This document shows positions 24,908 to 32,460 of a DNA stretch of 64,000 nt, one piece after another. Position numbers and translations under genes: made by a program. Location of the stretch: positions 124,001 through 188,000 of the forward strand of contig NZ_LT629734.1 of the NCBI RefSeq assembly GCF_900104705.1. Reading direction: 5' to 3'. Source of the stretch: Agrococcus carbonis. GTDB lineage: Bacteria; Actinomycetota; Actinomycetes; Actinomycetales; Microbacteriaceae. The notes beneath the pieces were generated by a model. The model searched no databases, was not told the origin of the DNA, and was given only the letters and a program-made list of their open reading frames with translations. Each line of letters opens with the position of its first letter. The first letter of the stretch is position 1.

Positions 24908-25156
24908 TCAGCCGCCGAAGCCCTTGTAGCGGTTCTTGAACTTCTCGACGCGGCCGGCCGAGTCCATGATGCGCTGCTTGCCCGTGTAGAACGGGTGCGA
25001 GGCCGACGAGATCTCGACGTCGATGACGGGGTAGGTCTCGCCGTCGAGCTCGATCGTCTTGTCGCTCGTCACGGTCGAGCGCGTCAGGAACGTCTCGCCC
25101 GAGGCGAGGTCGCGGAACACGATCGGCTTGTAGTCGGGGTGGATCTCGGTCTTCAT
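24908..25156 (-). CDS. rpmE2: 50S ribosomal protein L31 type B
   Basis: An 82-residue L31 of the cysteine-free (type B) class: it begins [16 protein letters not shown], contains [13 protein letters not shown] and ends in the basic NRYKGFGG tail. The CxxC zinc site of type A L31 is absent. In other bacteria such paralogues replace zinc-bearing L31 when zinc is scarce and are often repressed by Zur. I see no clear Zur palindrome upstream, so here it may be the main L31. The ATG at 25154-25156 matches the family N-terminus. Confidence 0.95.
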   Translation of the reverse strand: MKTEIHPDYKPIVFRDLASGETFLTRSTVTSDKTIELDGETYPVIDVEISSASHPFYTGKQRIMDSAGRVEKFKNRYKGFGG

Positions 25157-25226
25157 GGCAGTCCTTGGTCGCTCGGGCGCGGAAAGTCTTCGGCTGCGGT
25201 GCAGATGCATCGGGGGCCGACGGACG

Positions 25227-25232
25227 AGTGTA
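25227..25232 (-). promoter_or_regulatory. possible -10 box (TACACT) of rpmE2
   Basis: TACACT on the minus strand predicts a leader of about 64 bases. No -35 is clear. Confidence 0.35.
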
Positions 25233-25246
25233 TCAGGTCGGCGCGC

Positions 25247-26032
25247 TCAGCGGCGAGCCTGGGCCCGCCAGCGGCCGTCCTCGTGGCGCACCTGCAGGGG
25301 CACGCCGAACGCGGTCGTGAGGTTGTCGTCGGTGAGCACCTCGGCGAGCGGGCCTGCCGCGGTCACGCGTCCGGCCGAGAGCAGCAGCGCGTGGGTGAAG
25401 CCCGGCGGGATCTCCTCGACGTGGTGCGTCACCATGACGATCGCGGGGGCGAGGGAGCTCGACGCGTACTCCTCGAGCGACTCGAGGAGCGACTCGCGCG
25501 CGCCGAGGTCGAGGCTGCCGGCGGGCTCGTCGAGCAGCATGAGCTCGGGGTCGGTCATCACCGCGCGCGCGATCTGGACGCGCTTGCGCTCGCCGTCGGA
25601 GAGCGTGCCGAAGGTGCGGGTGGAGAGCTCGGTGAGGTCCCACGCGTCCATGACCTCGGCGGCGCGCTCGAGGTCCTCCGACTCGTACCGCTCGCGCCAG
25701 CGGCCCGTGACGGCGTAGGCCGCGGTGAGCACGACGTCGCCGACGCGCTCCCACGCCGGGATGCGGCGGGCGAGGCCCGTGGCGGCGAGGCCGATGCGCG
25801 TGCGCAGGTCGAAGACGTCGACCTTCCCCACCCGCTCCCCCAGCACGTCGACGGTGCCGGACGACGGGTGGGTCGTGGCGGCGGCGAGCTGCAGGATGGT
25901 CGACTTGCCCGCGCCGTTCGGCCCCAGGATCACCCAGCGGTCGGCCTCGCCGACGGTCCAGGTGATGGAGTCGAGGATGCGGTTGCCGTTCCGCACGAAC
26001 GACACGTCGGAGAGCTCGAGGACGCTGGCCAT
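25247..26032 (-). CDS. ABC transporter ATP-binding protein (stand-alone)
   Basis: A 261-residue single ABC ATPase. Walker A is LGPNGAGKST, the signature is the variant LSDGERKR in place of LSGGQ, Walker B is LMLLDEP and the switch His is in VMVTHHVEE. The sequence resembles the ModF/YlmA group, which often have no adjacent permease, and indeed none is encoded nearby. Its transport partner and substrate are therefore unknown. The ATG is seven bases after a TAGGCT box. Confidence 0.85.
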   Translation of the reverse strand: MASVLELSDVSFVRNGNRILDSITWTVGEADRWVILGPNGAGKSTILQLAAATTHPSSGTVDVLGERVGKVDVFDLRTRIGLAATGLARRIPAWERVGDVVLTAAYAVTGRWRERYESEDLERAAEVMDAWDLTELSTRTFGTLSDGERKRVQIARAVMTDPELMLLDEPAGSLDLGARESLLESLEEYASSSLAPAIVMVTHHVEEIPPGFTHALLLSAGRVTAAGPLAEVLTDDNLTTAFGVPLQVRHEDGRWRAQARR

Positions 26033-26039
26033 GGGTGCG

Positions 26040-26045
26040 AGCCTA
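26040..26045 (-). promoter_or_regulatory. -10 box (TAGGCT), leaderless start of the ABC ATPase gene
   Basis: TAGGCT on the minus strand stands seven bases before the ATG at 26032. Confidence 0.5.
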
Positions 26046-26086
26046 TCGAGCGCGCGAGGCCCTCCCGCGCCGCCGCGCGGGGCGCC

Positions 26087-27283
26087 TCATGCCGAGCGCT
26101 CGGCGAGCACCGCCTCGTAGATGCCGCGCGTCTGCTCGGCGATGCGGCCCCAGTCGAAGCGCTCGCGCGCGCGCTCCCGGCCCGCGGCGCCCATGCGGCG
26201 GGCCGCCTCGGGATCGGCGAGCATGCGCGTGAGCGCGTCGGCGAGGTCGGCCTCGTAGCGGGCGGGGTCGGTCGGCGTGCCCGTGCCGTCCTGCACCTGG
26301 TCGATCGGCACGAGGAAGCCCGTGACGCCGTCGTCGACCACCTCGGGGATGCCGCCGGTCGCGCTGCCGACGACGGGCGCGCCGCACGCCATGGCCTCGA
26401 GGTTCACGATGCCGAGCGGCTCGTACACGCTCGGGCAGACGAAGGTCGTCGCGTGCGTGAGGAGCGCGCGCAGGTCGTCGCGCGGCAGCACGTCGTCGAT
26501 CCACACGACGCCCTCGCGCGTCGACTGCAGCTCCTCCACGAGGCCGCGCACCTCGCCCATGATCTCGGCCGTGTCGGGGGCGCCGGCGCACAGGATGAGC
26601 TGCACCCCCTCGGGCAGCTCGCGCGCGGCGCGCAGCAGGTGCGGCAGGCCCTTCTGGCGCGTGATGCGGCCGACGAAGACGACCGACGGATGGTCGGGGT
26701 CGAGCCCGAGGGCGCGCGCGCGGTCGGCGTCGGGGTTCGGCGCCCACGCCTCGAGGTCGATGCCGTTGTAGACCGTGACGACCCGCTCGGGGTCGAGCGC
26801 GGGGTAGCTGCGCAGGATGTCGGCGCGCATGCCGTCGGAGACCGCGATGACGCGATCGGCGGCCTCGTAGGCGCGCCGCTCGACGTCGCTCGAGATGCGG
26901 TAGCCGCCGCCGAGCTGCTCGGCCTTCCAGGGGCGCAGCGGCTCGAGCGAGTGCGCGCTCACGACGTGCGGCACACCGTGGAGCTGCTGCGCGAGGCGGC
27001 CGGCCTCGTTCGCGTACCAGGTGTGGGAGTGCACGAGGTCGGTGCCGGCGACGGCATCGGCGATCTGCAGGTCGACCGCGAGCGTCTGCAGCGCGGCGTT
27101 CGCCTCCGCGAGCTCGGCCGGCACGTCGTAGGCCGTGACGTCGGCCTCGTCGCGAGGCGCGCCGAAGCAGCGCACCTGCACCTCGATCGAGCGCCGCAGC
27201 GCCCGCACGAGCTCGGTCACGTGCACTCCGGCGCCGCCGTAGACGGCCGGCGGGTACTCCTTGGTCAGCAGGTCGACGCGCAT
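26087..27283 (-). CDS. glgA: glycogen synthase / maltose-1-phosphate synthase (GlgA/GlgM type, GT4)
   Basis: A 398-residue GT4 enzyme using ADP-glucose. The N-terminus [22 protein letters not shown] has the synthase KxGGA-like loop. The C-terminal domain has [11 protein letters not shown] and [18 protein letters not shown] with the catalytic Glu pair. It is annotated as glycogen synthase in many actinobacteria, but its mycobacterial counterpart Rv1212c (GlgM) makes alpha-maltose-1-phosphate for the GlgE pathway. The divergent glgC is the same arrangement as Rv1212c/Rv1213, so either role is possible. The ATG is six bases after a TACGGT box. Confidence 0.92.
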   Translation of the reverse strand: MRVDLLTKEYPPAVYGGAGVHVTELVRALRRSIEVQVRCFGAPRDEADVTAYDVPAELAEANAALQTLAVDLQIADAVAGTDLVHSHTWYANEAGRLAQQLHGVPHVVSAHSLEPLRPWKAEQLGGGYRISSDVERRAYEAADRVIAVSDGMRADILRSYPALDPERVVTVYNGIDLEAWAPNPDADRARALGLDPDHPSVVFVGRITRQKGLPHLLRAARELPEGVQLILCAGAPDTAEIMGEVRGLVEELQSTREGVVWIDDVLPRDDLRALLTHATTFVCPSVYEPLGIVNLEAMACGAPVVGSATGGIPEVVDDGVTGFLVPIDQVQDGTGTPTDPARYEADLADALTRMLADPEAARRMGAAGRERARERFDWGRIAEQTRGIYEAVLAERSA

Positions 27284-27289
27284 GGCTTC

Positions 27290-27295
27290 ACCGTA
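27290..27295 (-). promoter_or_regulatory. -10 box (TACGGT), leaderless start of glgA
   Basis: TACGGT on the minus strand lies six bases before the glgA ATG. The divergent glgC box is about 60 bases away, so one regulator could serve both. Confidence 0.45.
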
Positions 27296-27352
27296 CGCCA
27301 GGAGGGCACGGGAGTCTGTGCGCGTCCCTGGTCGCGTCCAGCGGGCGGCGCA

Positions 27353-27358
27353 TAGGGT
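27353..27358 (+). promoter_or_regulatory. -10 box (TAGGGT), leaderless start of glgC
   Basis: TAGGGT is seven bases before the ATG at 27366. An earlier in-frame ATG at 27360 would be too close to the box to be on the transcript. Confidence 0.5.
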
Positions 27359-27365
27359 GATGGGC

Positions 27366-28604
27366 ATGGACAAGAAGGTCTTCGGGATCGTGCTCGCCGG
27401 CGGCGAGGGCAAGCGGCTGATGCCGCTCACCGCCGACCGGGCGAAGCCGGCCGTGCCGTTCGGCGGCGCCTATCGCCTCATCGACTTCGCCATCTCGAAC
27501 CTCATCAACTCGGGCCTGCGGCAGATCGTCGTGCTCACGCAGTACAAGTCGCACTCGCTCGACCGGCACATCTCGCAGGTGTGGCGCATGTCGAACATGC
27601 TCAACTCCTACGTGACGTCGGTGCCCGCGCAGCAGCGCACGGGCAAGCACTGGTTCGCCGGCAGCGCCGACGCGATCTTCCAGTCGCTCAACCTCATCGC
27701 CGACGAGCGCCCCGACATCGTCGTCGTGGTCGGCGCCGACCACGTCTACCGCATGGACTTCCGCGACATGATCGACGCGCACATCGCCTCGGGCGCGCGC
27801 GCGACCGTCGCGGGCATCCGCCAGCCGCTCGAGCTGGCCAACCAGTTCGGCGTCATCGAGGAGGACGCCGAGCGCAGCGGCTTCATCCGCGCGTTCCACG
27901 AGAAGCCCGCCGACGCATCCGACCTCGTCGTCGCGCCCGGCGAGGTGCTCGCCTCGATGGGCAACTACGTCTTCGACGCGGATGCGCTCGTCGAGGCCGT
28001 GACGGCCGACAACGCGATCGAGGACTCCGACCACGACATGGGCGGCGACCTCATCCCCTGGTTCGTGCAGCGCGGCGAGGCCGGCATGTACGACCTCAAG
28101 CACAACACCGTGCCGGGCGCGACCGAGCGCGACAAGTACTACTGGCGCGACGTCGGCACGATCGAGTCGTTCTTCGACGCGCACATGGACCTCATCTCGG
28201 CGCTGCCGATCTTCAACCTCTACAACCGCGAGTGGCCGATCTACACGCAGATCGTCAACGCCCCGCCGGCGAAGTTCACGCGTGACGCGTGGGGCCGCGC
28301 CGCCGACGTCAACGAGGCGATCGTGGGCTCGGGCTCGGTCGTGCAGGGCGCCTCGATCGTGCGCAGCGTCGTCGCGCCCTGGTGCACGGTCGACGCGGGC
28401 GCGACCGTCTCCGACGCGATCCTGTTCGACGGGGTGCACGTGGGCGCGGGCGCCGTCGTGCGCCGCGCGATCATCGACAAGTCGGTCGAGATCGGTCCCG
28501 GCGTGCAGGTCGGCGTCGACCACGACCACGACCGCGCGCGGGGCTTCGCCGTCTCGGCCTCGGGCATCGTCACGGTGCCCAAGGGCGCGAAGATCGACCA
28601 GTGA
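27366..28604 (+). CDS. glgC: glucose-1-phosphate adenylyltransferase
   Basis: ADP-glucose pyrophosphorylase, 412 residues, making ADP-glucose from ATP and glucose-1-phosphate. Visible are the nucleotide-binding [32 protein letters not shown], the metal site [12 protein letters not shown], the substrate motif [10 protein letters not shown] and the C-terminal left-handed beta-helix ([16 protein letters not shown]). It supplies the divergent glgA enzyme. The GTGA overlap with serB makes a two-gene unit. The start at 27366 is set by the leaderless -10 spacing. Confidence 0.97.
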   Translation: MDKKVFGIVLAGGEGKRLMPLTADRAKPAVPFGGAYRLIDFAISNLINSGLRQIVVLTQYKSHSLDRHISQVWRMSNMLNSYVTSVPAQQRTGKHWFAGSADAIFQSLNLIADERPDIVVVVGADHVYRMDFRDMIDAHIASGARATVAGIRQPLELANQFGVIEEDAERSGFIRAFHEKPADASDLVVAPGEVLASMGNYVFDADALVEAVTADNAIEDSDHDMGGDLIPWFVQRGEAGMYDLKHNTVPGATERDKYYWRDVGTIESFFDAHMDLISALPIFNLYNREWPIYTQIVNAPPAKFTRDAWGRAADVNEAIVGSGSVVQGASIVRSVVAPWCTVDAGATVSDAILFDGVHVGAGAVVRRAIIDKSVEIGPGVQVGVDHDHDRARGFAVSASGIVTVPKGAKIDQ

Positions 28605-29257
28605 CGCGCGCCTCGCTGCTCGTCGTCACCGACGTCGACTCCACGCTCATCCGCGATGAGGTCATCGAGCTGCTCGCGCGCGCCGTCGGCCCGGACGCCG
28701 AGCGGCACGTCGCCGCGGTCACCGAGCGCGCGATGCAGGGCGAGCTCGACTTCGCGGCGTCCCTCGCCGAGCGCCTGCTCATCCTCGAGGGCCTCCCCGC
28801 CTCCGTCGTCGACGACGCTCGGGCGCAGGTGACGGTGACCGACGGCGTCCCAGAGCTCATCGCCGAGGTGCACGCGCGCGGCGGTCGGATCGCCGCGGTC
28901 TCCGGCGGCTTCCACGAGGTGCTCGATCCGCTCGCGGCAGAACTCGGCATCGACCACGCGCGCGCCAACCGGCTCGAGGTCGCAGGCGGTCGGCTCACGG
29001 GCCGCTCGACCGGCCCGATCATCGACGGCGCGGCGAAGCGCGACACGCTCGAGTCGCTGCGCGCGAACCTCGGCGTGGCGCGCGAGGCCGTGATGGCGGT
29101 CGGCGACGGCGCGAACGACCTGCTCATGATGGGCGCCGCGGGCGTCTCGGTGGCCTTCTGCGCGAAGCCGGCGGTGCGGGAGCGCGCGAGCCACGTGGTC
29201 GACGTGCCCGACTTCCGCGAGCTCCTCGCGCTGCTGCCGGGCGTCCCGACCCGCTGA
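28601..29257 (+). CDS. serB: phosphoserine phosphatase
   Basis: A 218-residue HAD enzyme for the last step of serine synthesis. Motif I is [16 protein letters not shown] (Asp11, Asp13), motif II is VSGGF, motif III is the Lys of GAAKRDTL and motif IV is GDGANDLLM. It is the short form without the N-terminal ACT domains found in some SerB proteins. The GTG start overlaps the glgC stop as GTGA. It converges with the SRPBCC gene, the two stop codons lying two bases apart. Confidence 0.93.
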   Translation: MTRASLLVVTDVDSTLIRDEVIELLARAVGPDAERHVAAVTERAMQGELDFAASLAERLLILEGLPASVVDDARAQVTVTDGVPELIAEVHARGGRIAAVSGGFHEVLDPLAAELGIDHARANRLEVAGGRLTGRSTGPIIDGAAKRDTLESLRANLGVAREAVMAVGDGANDLLMMGAAGVSVAFCAKPAVRERASHVVDVPDFRELLALLPGVPTR

Positions 29258-29259
29258 CC

Positions 29260-29652
29260 TCAGCCCTCGAGCAGCGCCCGCAGCCGCTCGAGGTCGGCCG
29301 CGACCGCCTGCGCGTCGGCCTCGAACGCATCCGCCCCGACGCCCTCGAGGCGCCGCAGCGTGAAGACGACCTCGGCGCCGAGCGGATGCGCGACGACGCG
29401 CATGGGGTTGTGCACGACCGTGCCGTCGGGCAGCGTCACGTCGTGGTCGAGCACGCCGAGGTCGTTGGGCGGCGCGAAGCGCACCCGCACGCGGCCCATC
29501 GGCGAGTCGACGACGAGCGCGTCGGCCTCGGTGCGCAGCTCGCCCTGCGCGAGCCCCGCGGCCCACGCGGGCAGGTGCGAGGGATCGCCGGCGAAGGCCG
29601 CGACCTCGCGCGGCGCGCGCCGGATGACGACGCTCACGTGCCGGCTCTCCAT
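29260..29652 (-). CDS. SRPBCC-superfamily (START/polyketide cyclase-like) protein
   Basis: A 130-residue protein with the helix-grip pattern: an N-terminal strand VSVVIRRAPREVAAFAGDPSHLPAW, a row of beta strands and a long C-terminal helix. Members bind small hydrophobic ligands; none have a fixed function by sequence. It follows fabG by 22 bases on the same strand and is probably cotranscribed. No ligand can be proposed. Confidence 0.75.
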   Translation of the reverse strand: MESRHVSVVIRRAPREVAAFAGDPSHLPAWAAGLAQGELRTEADALVVDSPMGRVRVRFAPPNDLGVLDHDVTLPDGTVVHNPMRVVAHPLGAEVVFTLRRLEGVGADAFEADAQAVAADLERLRALLEG

Positions 29653-29674
29653 CGCCCCCTCCTCGGCTCGCGCG

Positions 29675-30382
29675 TCAGTGCCCCATGCCGAGGCCGCCGT
29701 CGACGGGGATGACGGCGCCCGAGATGTACGCGGCCTCGTCGCCGGCGATCCAGCGCACGACGGCGGCGACCTCCTCGGGAGTCGCGTAGCGGCCGGCCGG
29801 GATCGCCTTCTTGTACTCCGCCTGCGTCGCGTCGTCGAGCTCGGCCGTCATGTCGGTCTCGATGAAGCCGGGTGCGACGACGTTCGCGGTGATGCCGCGC
29901 GCGCCGAGCTCGCGCGTGATCGAGCGGGCGATGCCCACGAGGCCCGCCTTCGACGCGGCGTAGTTGACCTGGCCCGGGCCGCCGTAGAGGCCGACGACGC
30001 TCGAGATGAGCACGACCCTCCCCCACTTCGCGCGCAGCATGCCCTTCGACGCGCGCTGCACGACGCGGAAGGCGCCCGTGAGGTTCGTGTCGACGACGTC
30101 GACGAAGTCCTGCTCGCTCATGCGCATGAGCAGCGTGTCCCGCGTGATGCCGGCGTTCGCGACGACGACCTCCACCGGGCCGAGCTCGGCCTCGATGCGC
30201 GTGAACGCGGCGTCGACCGAGGCGCTGTCGGTCACGTCGGCGGCGACGGCGAGGGGGCCCTCGGGCCCGGAGCCGTCGCGCGAGGTGATCGCGACGCGGT
30301 GGCCGGCGTCGAGGAAGGCCTGGGCGATGGCGCGGCCGATGCCGCGGTTGCCGCCGGTGACGAGGACGGTGCGAGAGGTCAT
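29675..30382 (-). CDS. fabG: 3-oxoacyl-ACP reductase-like short-chain dehydrogenase
   Basis: A 235-residue SDR enzyme. The cofactor loop is VTGGNRGIGRAIA, NAG is at 76-78, and the catalytic set is Asn100, Ser128, Tyr141 and Lys145 (VNYAASKAG). The ETDM loop and C-terminal PVDGG tail are typical of FabG, and the NADPH preference fits the loop. It is not next to other fatty acid synthase genes, so another beta-ketoacyl reductase role is possible. The ATG at 30380-30382 lies seven bases after a TAGGCT box. Confidence 0.9.
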   Translation of the reverse strand: MTSRTVLVTGGNRGIGRAIAQAFLDAGHRVAITSRDGSGPEGPLAVAADVTDSASVDAAFTRIEAELGPVEVVVANAGITRDTLLMRMSEQDFVDVVDTNLTGAFRVVQRASKGMLRAKWGRVVLISSVVGLYGGPGQVNYAASKAGLVGIARSITRELGARGITANVVAPGFIETDMTAELDDATQAEYKKAIPAGRYATPEEVAAVVRWIAGDEAAYISGAVIPVDGGLGMGH

Positions 30383-30389
30383 GCCGAGA

Positions 30390-30395
30390 AGCCTA
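30390..30395 (-). promoter_or_regulatory. -10 box (TAGGCT), leaderless start of fabG
   Basis: TAGGCT on the minus strand is seven bases before the ATG at 30382. Confidence 0.5.
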
Positions 30396-30446
30396 CGTCG
30401 CCCGATCCATGCGGTTCGCACAGGGTGGGCGCCGGGCGCGCGGGCG

Positions 30447-30452
30447 TAGACT
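30447..30452 (+). promoter_or_regulatory. -10 box (TAGACT) of the DUF3099-SURF1 unit
   Basis: TAGACT is ten bases before the ATG at 30463, giving a leader of only a few bases. Confidence 0.45.
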
Positions 30453-30462
30453 CGGTGGAGCC

Positions 30463-30738
30463 ATGCGAGAGCGCTCCGGGTCGATCACCGACCTCCCGAT
30501 GTCCCCTGACGAGGATCGTCAGAGGCGCTTCCGCATGTACTTCTACCTCATGCTCGTGCGCGTCGCGTGCTTCGGCATCTTCTTCGTCGTGCCGGGGTGG
30601 TGGAAGCTCGTGCCGGCGTTCTTCGCCGTCTTCATCCCCTACTTCGCGGTCGTGATCGCGAACGTCTCGACCCGGCACGTCACGCAGGGCCTCACGCCGC
30701 CGAACGCGCTGCCGCCGGGCAAGGGGGACGCCGAGTGA
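30463..30738 (+). CDS. DUF3099-like small membrane protein
   Basis: A 91-residue protein beginning with the family-type stretch SITDLPMSPDEDRQRRFRMY, then two membrane segments (about 27-43 and 48-67) separated by a PGWW turn, and a short polar tail. The function is not known. Its position before the SURF1-like gene suggests a link to respiratory-chain assembly, but that is inference. The stop overlaps the next GTG as GTGA. Confidence 0.78.
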   Translation: MRERSGSITDLPMSPDEDRQRRFRMYFYLMLVRVACFGIFFVVPGWWKLVPAFFAVFIPYFAVVIANVSTRHVTQGLTPPNALPPGKGDAE

Positions 30739-30974
30739 GCCTGCTCTCGATGCTCGACGGCGGCTCGGGCGAGGCCCGCTGCTCGGCGTCCGGCTGCGGC
30801 GCGACGGCCGCCCACGCGTTGCACTGGCGCAACCCCCGCATCCACTCGGCCGACCGGGTCAAGACGTGGGCGGCGTGCGACGAGCACCGCGAGACGCTCG
30901 CGGCGTGGCTGCGCTCGCGCGGCTTCCCGGTGACGGCGACGGCCTTCGGCGAGACCGTGGAGCGGATCGCCTGA
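30735..30974 (+). CDS. small Cys/His-rich conserved hypothetical protein
   Basis: A 79-residue soluble protein with no named domain that I recognise. Three cysteines and several histidines are arranged as RCSASGCG, AHALHWRN, then WAACDEH, which could hold a zinc ion. A helical segment with AWLRSRGFPV follows. It sits between two membrane-protein genes with overlaps on both sides (GTGA and TGATG), so it is translated with them. Confidence 0.7.
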   Translation: MSLLSMLDGGSGEARCSASGCGATAAHALHWRNPRIHSADRVKTWAACDEHRETLAAWLRSRGFPVTATAFGETVERIA

Positions 30975-31771
30975 TGCTGCGCCTCCTGCGCGAGCCTCGC
31001 TGGCTCGGCTACCTCGCCGCGGCCGTCGTGTTCGCGATCGTCTGCTGCGCGCTCGGCGTGTGGCAGTGGAACCGGCGGGAGGAGGCGCTCGCCGCGATCG
31101 ATCGGCTCGCGAGCAACTACGACCGCGAGCCGGTCGCGGTGGCGGATGCGCTGCCCGCGCTCGACGCGTACGACGCCGACCAGCAGTGGACGCCCGTGCG
31201 CCTCGAGGGCGAGTACCTGCTCGACGAGCAGCTGCTGCTGCGCGGCCGCTGGCAGGGCGGGCAGGTCGGCTTCGACGTCATCGCGCCGTTCCGCACGACC
31301 GACGGCGCCGTCTTCCTCGTCGACCGCGGCTGGATCGACCAGGCGTCGGGGGCCGAGCGGCCGGTGACCGAGCCGGAGACCCCCGCGGGGCAGACGGTCG
31401 TCGTCGCGCGCCTGCGCCCCGACGAGGGAGCGATCCCCGGCCGCGGAGCGCCGGAGGGGCAGATCGCATCCGTCGACCTCGACGCGATCGCCGCCGACCT
31501 CGGCGAGCCGACGTACACGGGCGCCTACGGGCTGCTCGCGAGCGAGGGCGGCGGCGTGCCCGACGATGTCGCGGTCGCGACGCGCCCCGTGCTCGACGAG
31601 GGGCCGCACCTGTCGTACACGCTGCAGTGGTTCGTCTTCGCGCTCGGCGGCTTCGCGGCGCTCGCGTGGGGCATGCGCGATGAGCTGCGCGGCGAGCGGC
31701 CGACGGAGCGCCCCGTGCGCGCGCGCCGCACCGACGCCGACGTCGAGGACGACATCCTCGATCGCGGCTGA
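30974..31771 (+). CDS. SURF1-family cytochrome oxidase assembly protein
   Basis: A 265-residue membrane protein of the SURF1/Shy1 family, which helps insert heme a into cytochrome c oxidase. It has one N-terminal and one C-terminal membrane segment (about 11-30 and 216-234) around an extracytoplasmic domain. That domain contains the typical WTPVRLEGEY, LLRGRWQGGQVGFDVIAPF and FLVDRGWI motifs. The acidic cytoplasmic tail is extra. ctaA and ctaB for heme A synthesis lie about 20 kb away. It is coupled to the previous gene by TGATG. Confidence 0.88.
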   Translation: MLRLLREPRWLGYLAAAVVFAIVCCALGVWQWNRREEALAAIDRLASNYDREPVAVADALPALDAYDADQQWTPVRLEGEYLLDEQLLLRGRWQGGQVGFDVIAPFRTTDGAVFLVDRGWIDQASGAERPVTEPETPAGQTVVVARLRPDEGAIPGRGAPEGQIASVDLDAIAADLGEPTYTGAYGLLASEGGGVPDDVAVATRPVLDEGPHLSYTLQWFVFALGGFAALAWGMRDELRGERPTERPVRARRTDADVEDDILDRG

Positions 31772-31780
31772 GTCAGCCGC
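31764..31780. terminator. palindrome containing both stop codons of convergent genes
   Basis: GCGGCTGA-G-TCAGCCGC is a perfect 8+1+8 palindrome. The left TGA ends the SURF1 gene and the right TCA is the stop of the opposite TRIC-like gene. It may work as a short bidirectional terminator. Confidence 0.5.
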
Positions 31781-32432
31781 CGACCGTCGGGATCGCCTCG
31801 GTGCGCACGGACGGCAGCCGCCATCCGAGCAGCTCGCTCGCGATGCGCAGCGTCGTCACGAGCGCGGCGATCCCCATGATGAGCAGCCAGTGGCCCGCGC
31901 CGAGCGCGATCGCCGCGGCGGCGGCGCTCGACCCGAGCAGCGCCGGCAGCAGGTAGAGGCGCGAGTCGCGCCGGAACACGGCGGGGATGTCGTTGGCGAG
32001 GGCGTCGCGCAGCACGCCGCCGCCGATGCCGGTGAGCATGCCGGCGAACGCGGCACCGACCGGGCCGACGCCCAGCTGCATCGCCTTCGACGCGCCGGCG
32101 ACGACGAAGACGCCGAGCCCGATCGCGTCGAACACGAGCACCGCCTTGTCGAGCCGGCGCATCCAGCGGTGCAGCAGGAACACGACCGCCGCGCCGCCGA
32201 GCGCCACCGCGAGCATCCACCAGTCGGTGAGGGCCGCCACCGGGGTGGCGCCGATCAGCACGTCGCGCGCCATGCCGCCGCCGGTCGCCGTGACGACGGC
32301 GAGCCCGGCGATGCCGACGAGGTCCATCCGCTTCTCGACCGCGAGCAGCGCGCCCGAGATCGCGAAGGCGAGCACGCCGACGGCGTGGAACGACAGCCAG
32401 ACCACCAGCACCGGGCCGGTCAGCGCATCCAT
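31773..32432 (-). CDS. TRIC-like cation channel family protein (UPF0126/YicG)
   Basis: A 219-residue membrane protein with seven predicted helices built as two repeats, each carrying a glycine-rich signature: GGGMARDVLIG in the first and GGGVLRDAL in the second. Prokaryotic members are structurally related to TRIC potassium channels. A glycine export role has also been suggested for some. The gene is monocistronic, with a TAGCCT box and GGAGAGGAG ribosome site upstream. Confidence 0.85.
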   Translation of the reverse strand: MDALTGPVLVVWLSFHAVGVLAFAISGALLAVEKRMDLVGIAGLAVVTATGGGMARDVLIGATPVAALTDWWMLAVALGGAAVVFLLHRWMRRLDKAVLVFDAIGLGVFVVAGASKAMQLGVGPVGAAFAGMLTGIGGGVLRDALANDIPAVFRRDSRLYLLPALLGSSAAAAAIALGAGHWLLIMGIAALVTTLRIASELLGWRLPSVRTEAIPTVGG

Positions 32433-32454
32433 GGCCGCTCCTCTCCGACTTCCG

Positions 32455-32460
32455 AGGCTA
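32455..32460 (-). promoter_or_regulatory. -10 box (TAGCCT) of the TRIC-like gene
   Basis: TAGCCT on the minus strand predicts a leader of about 16 bases that holds the GGAGAGGAG ribosome site. It overlaps the 3' end of the ABC-F gene. Confidence 0.45.

Noticed and set aside
25157..25246. Zur box upstream of the type B L31 gene
   Set aside because: The upstream sequence is GC-rich and shows no AT-rich Zur-like palindrome.
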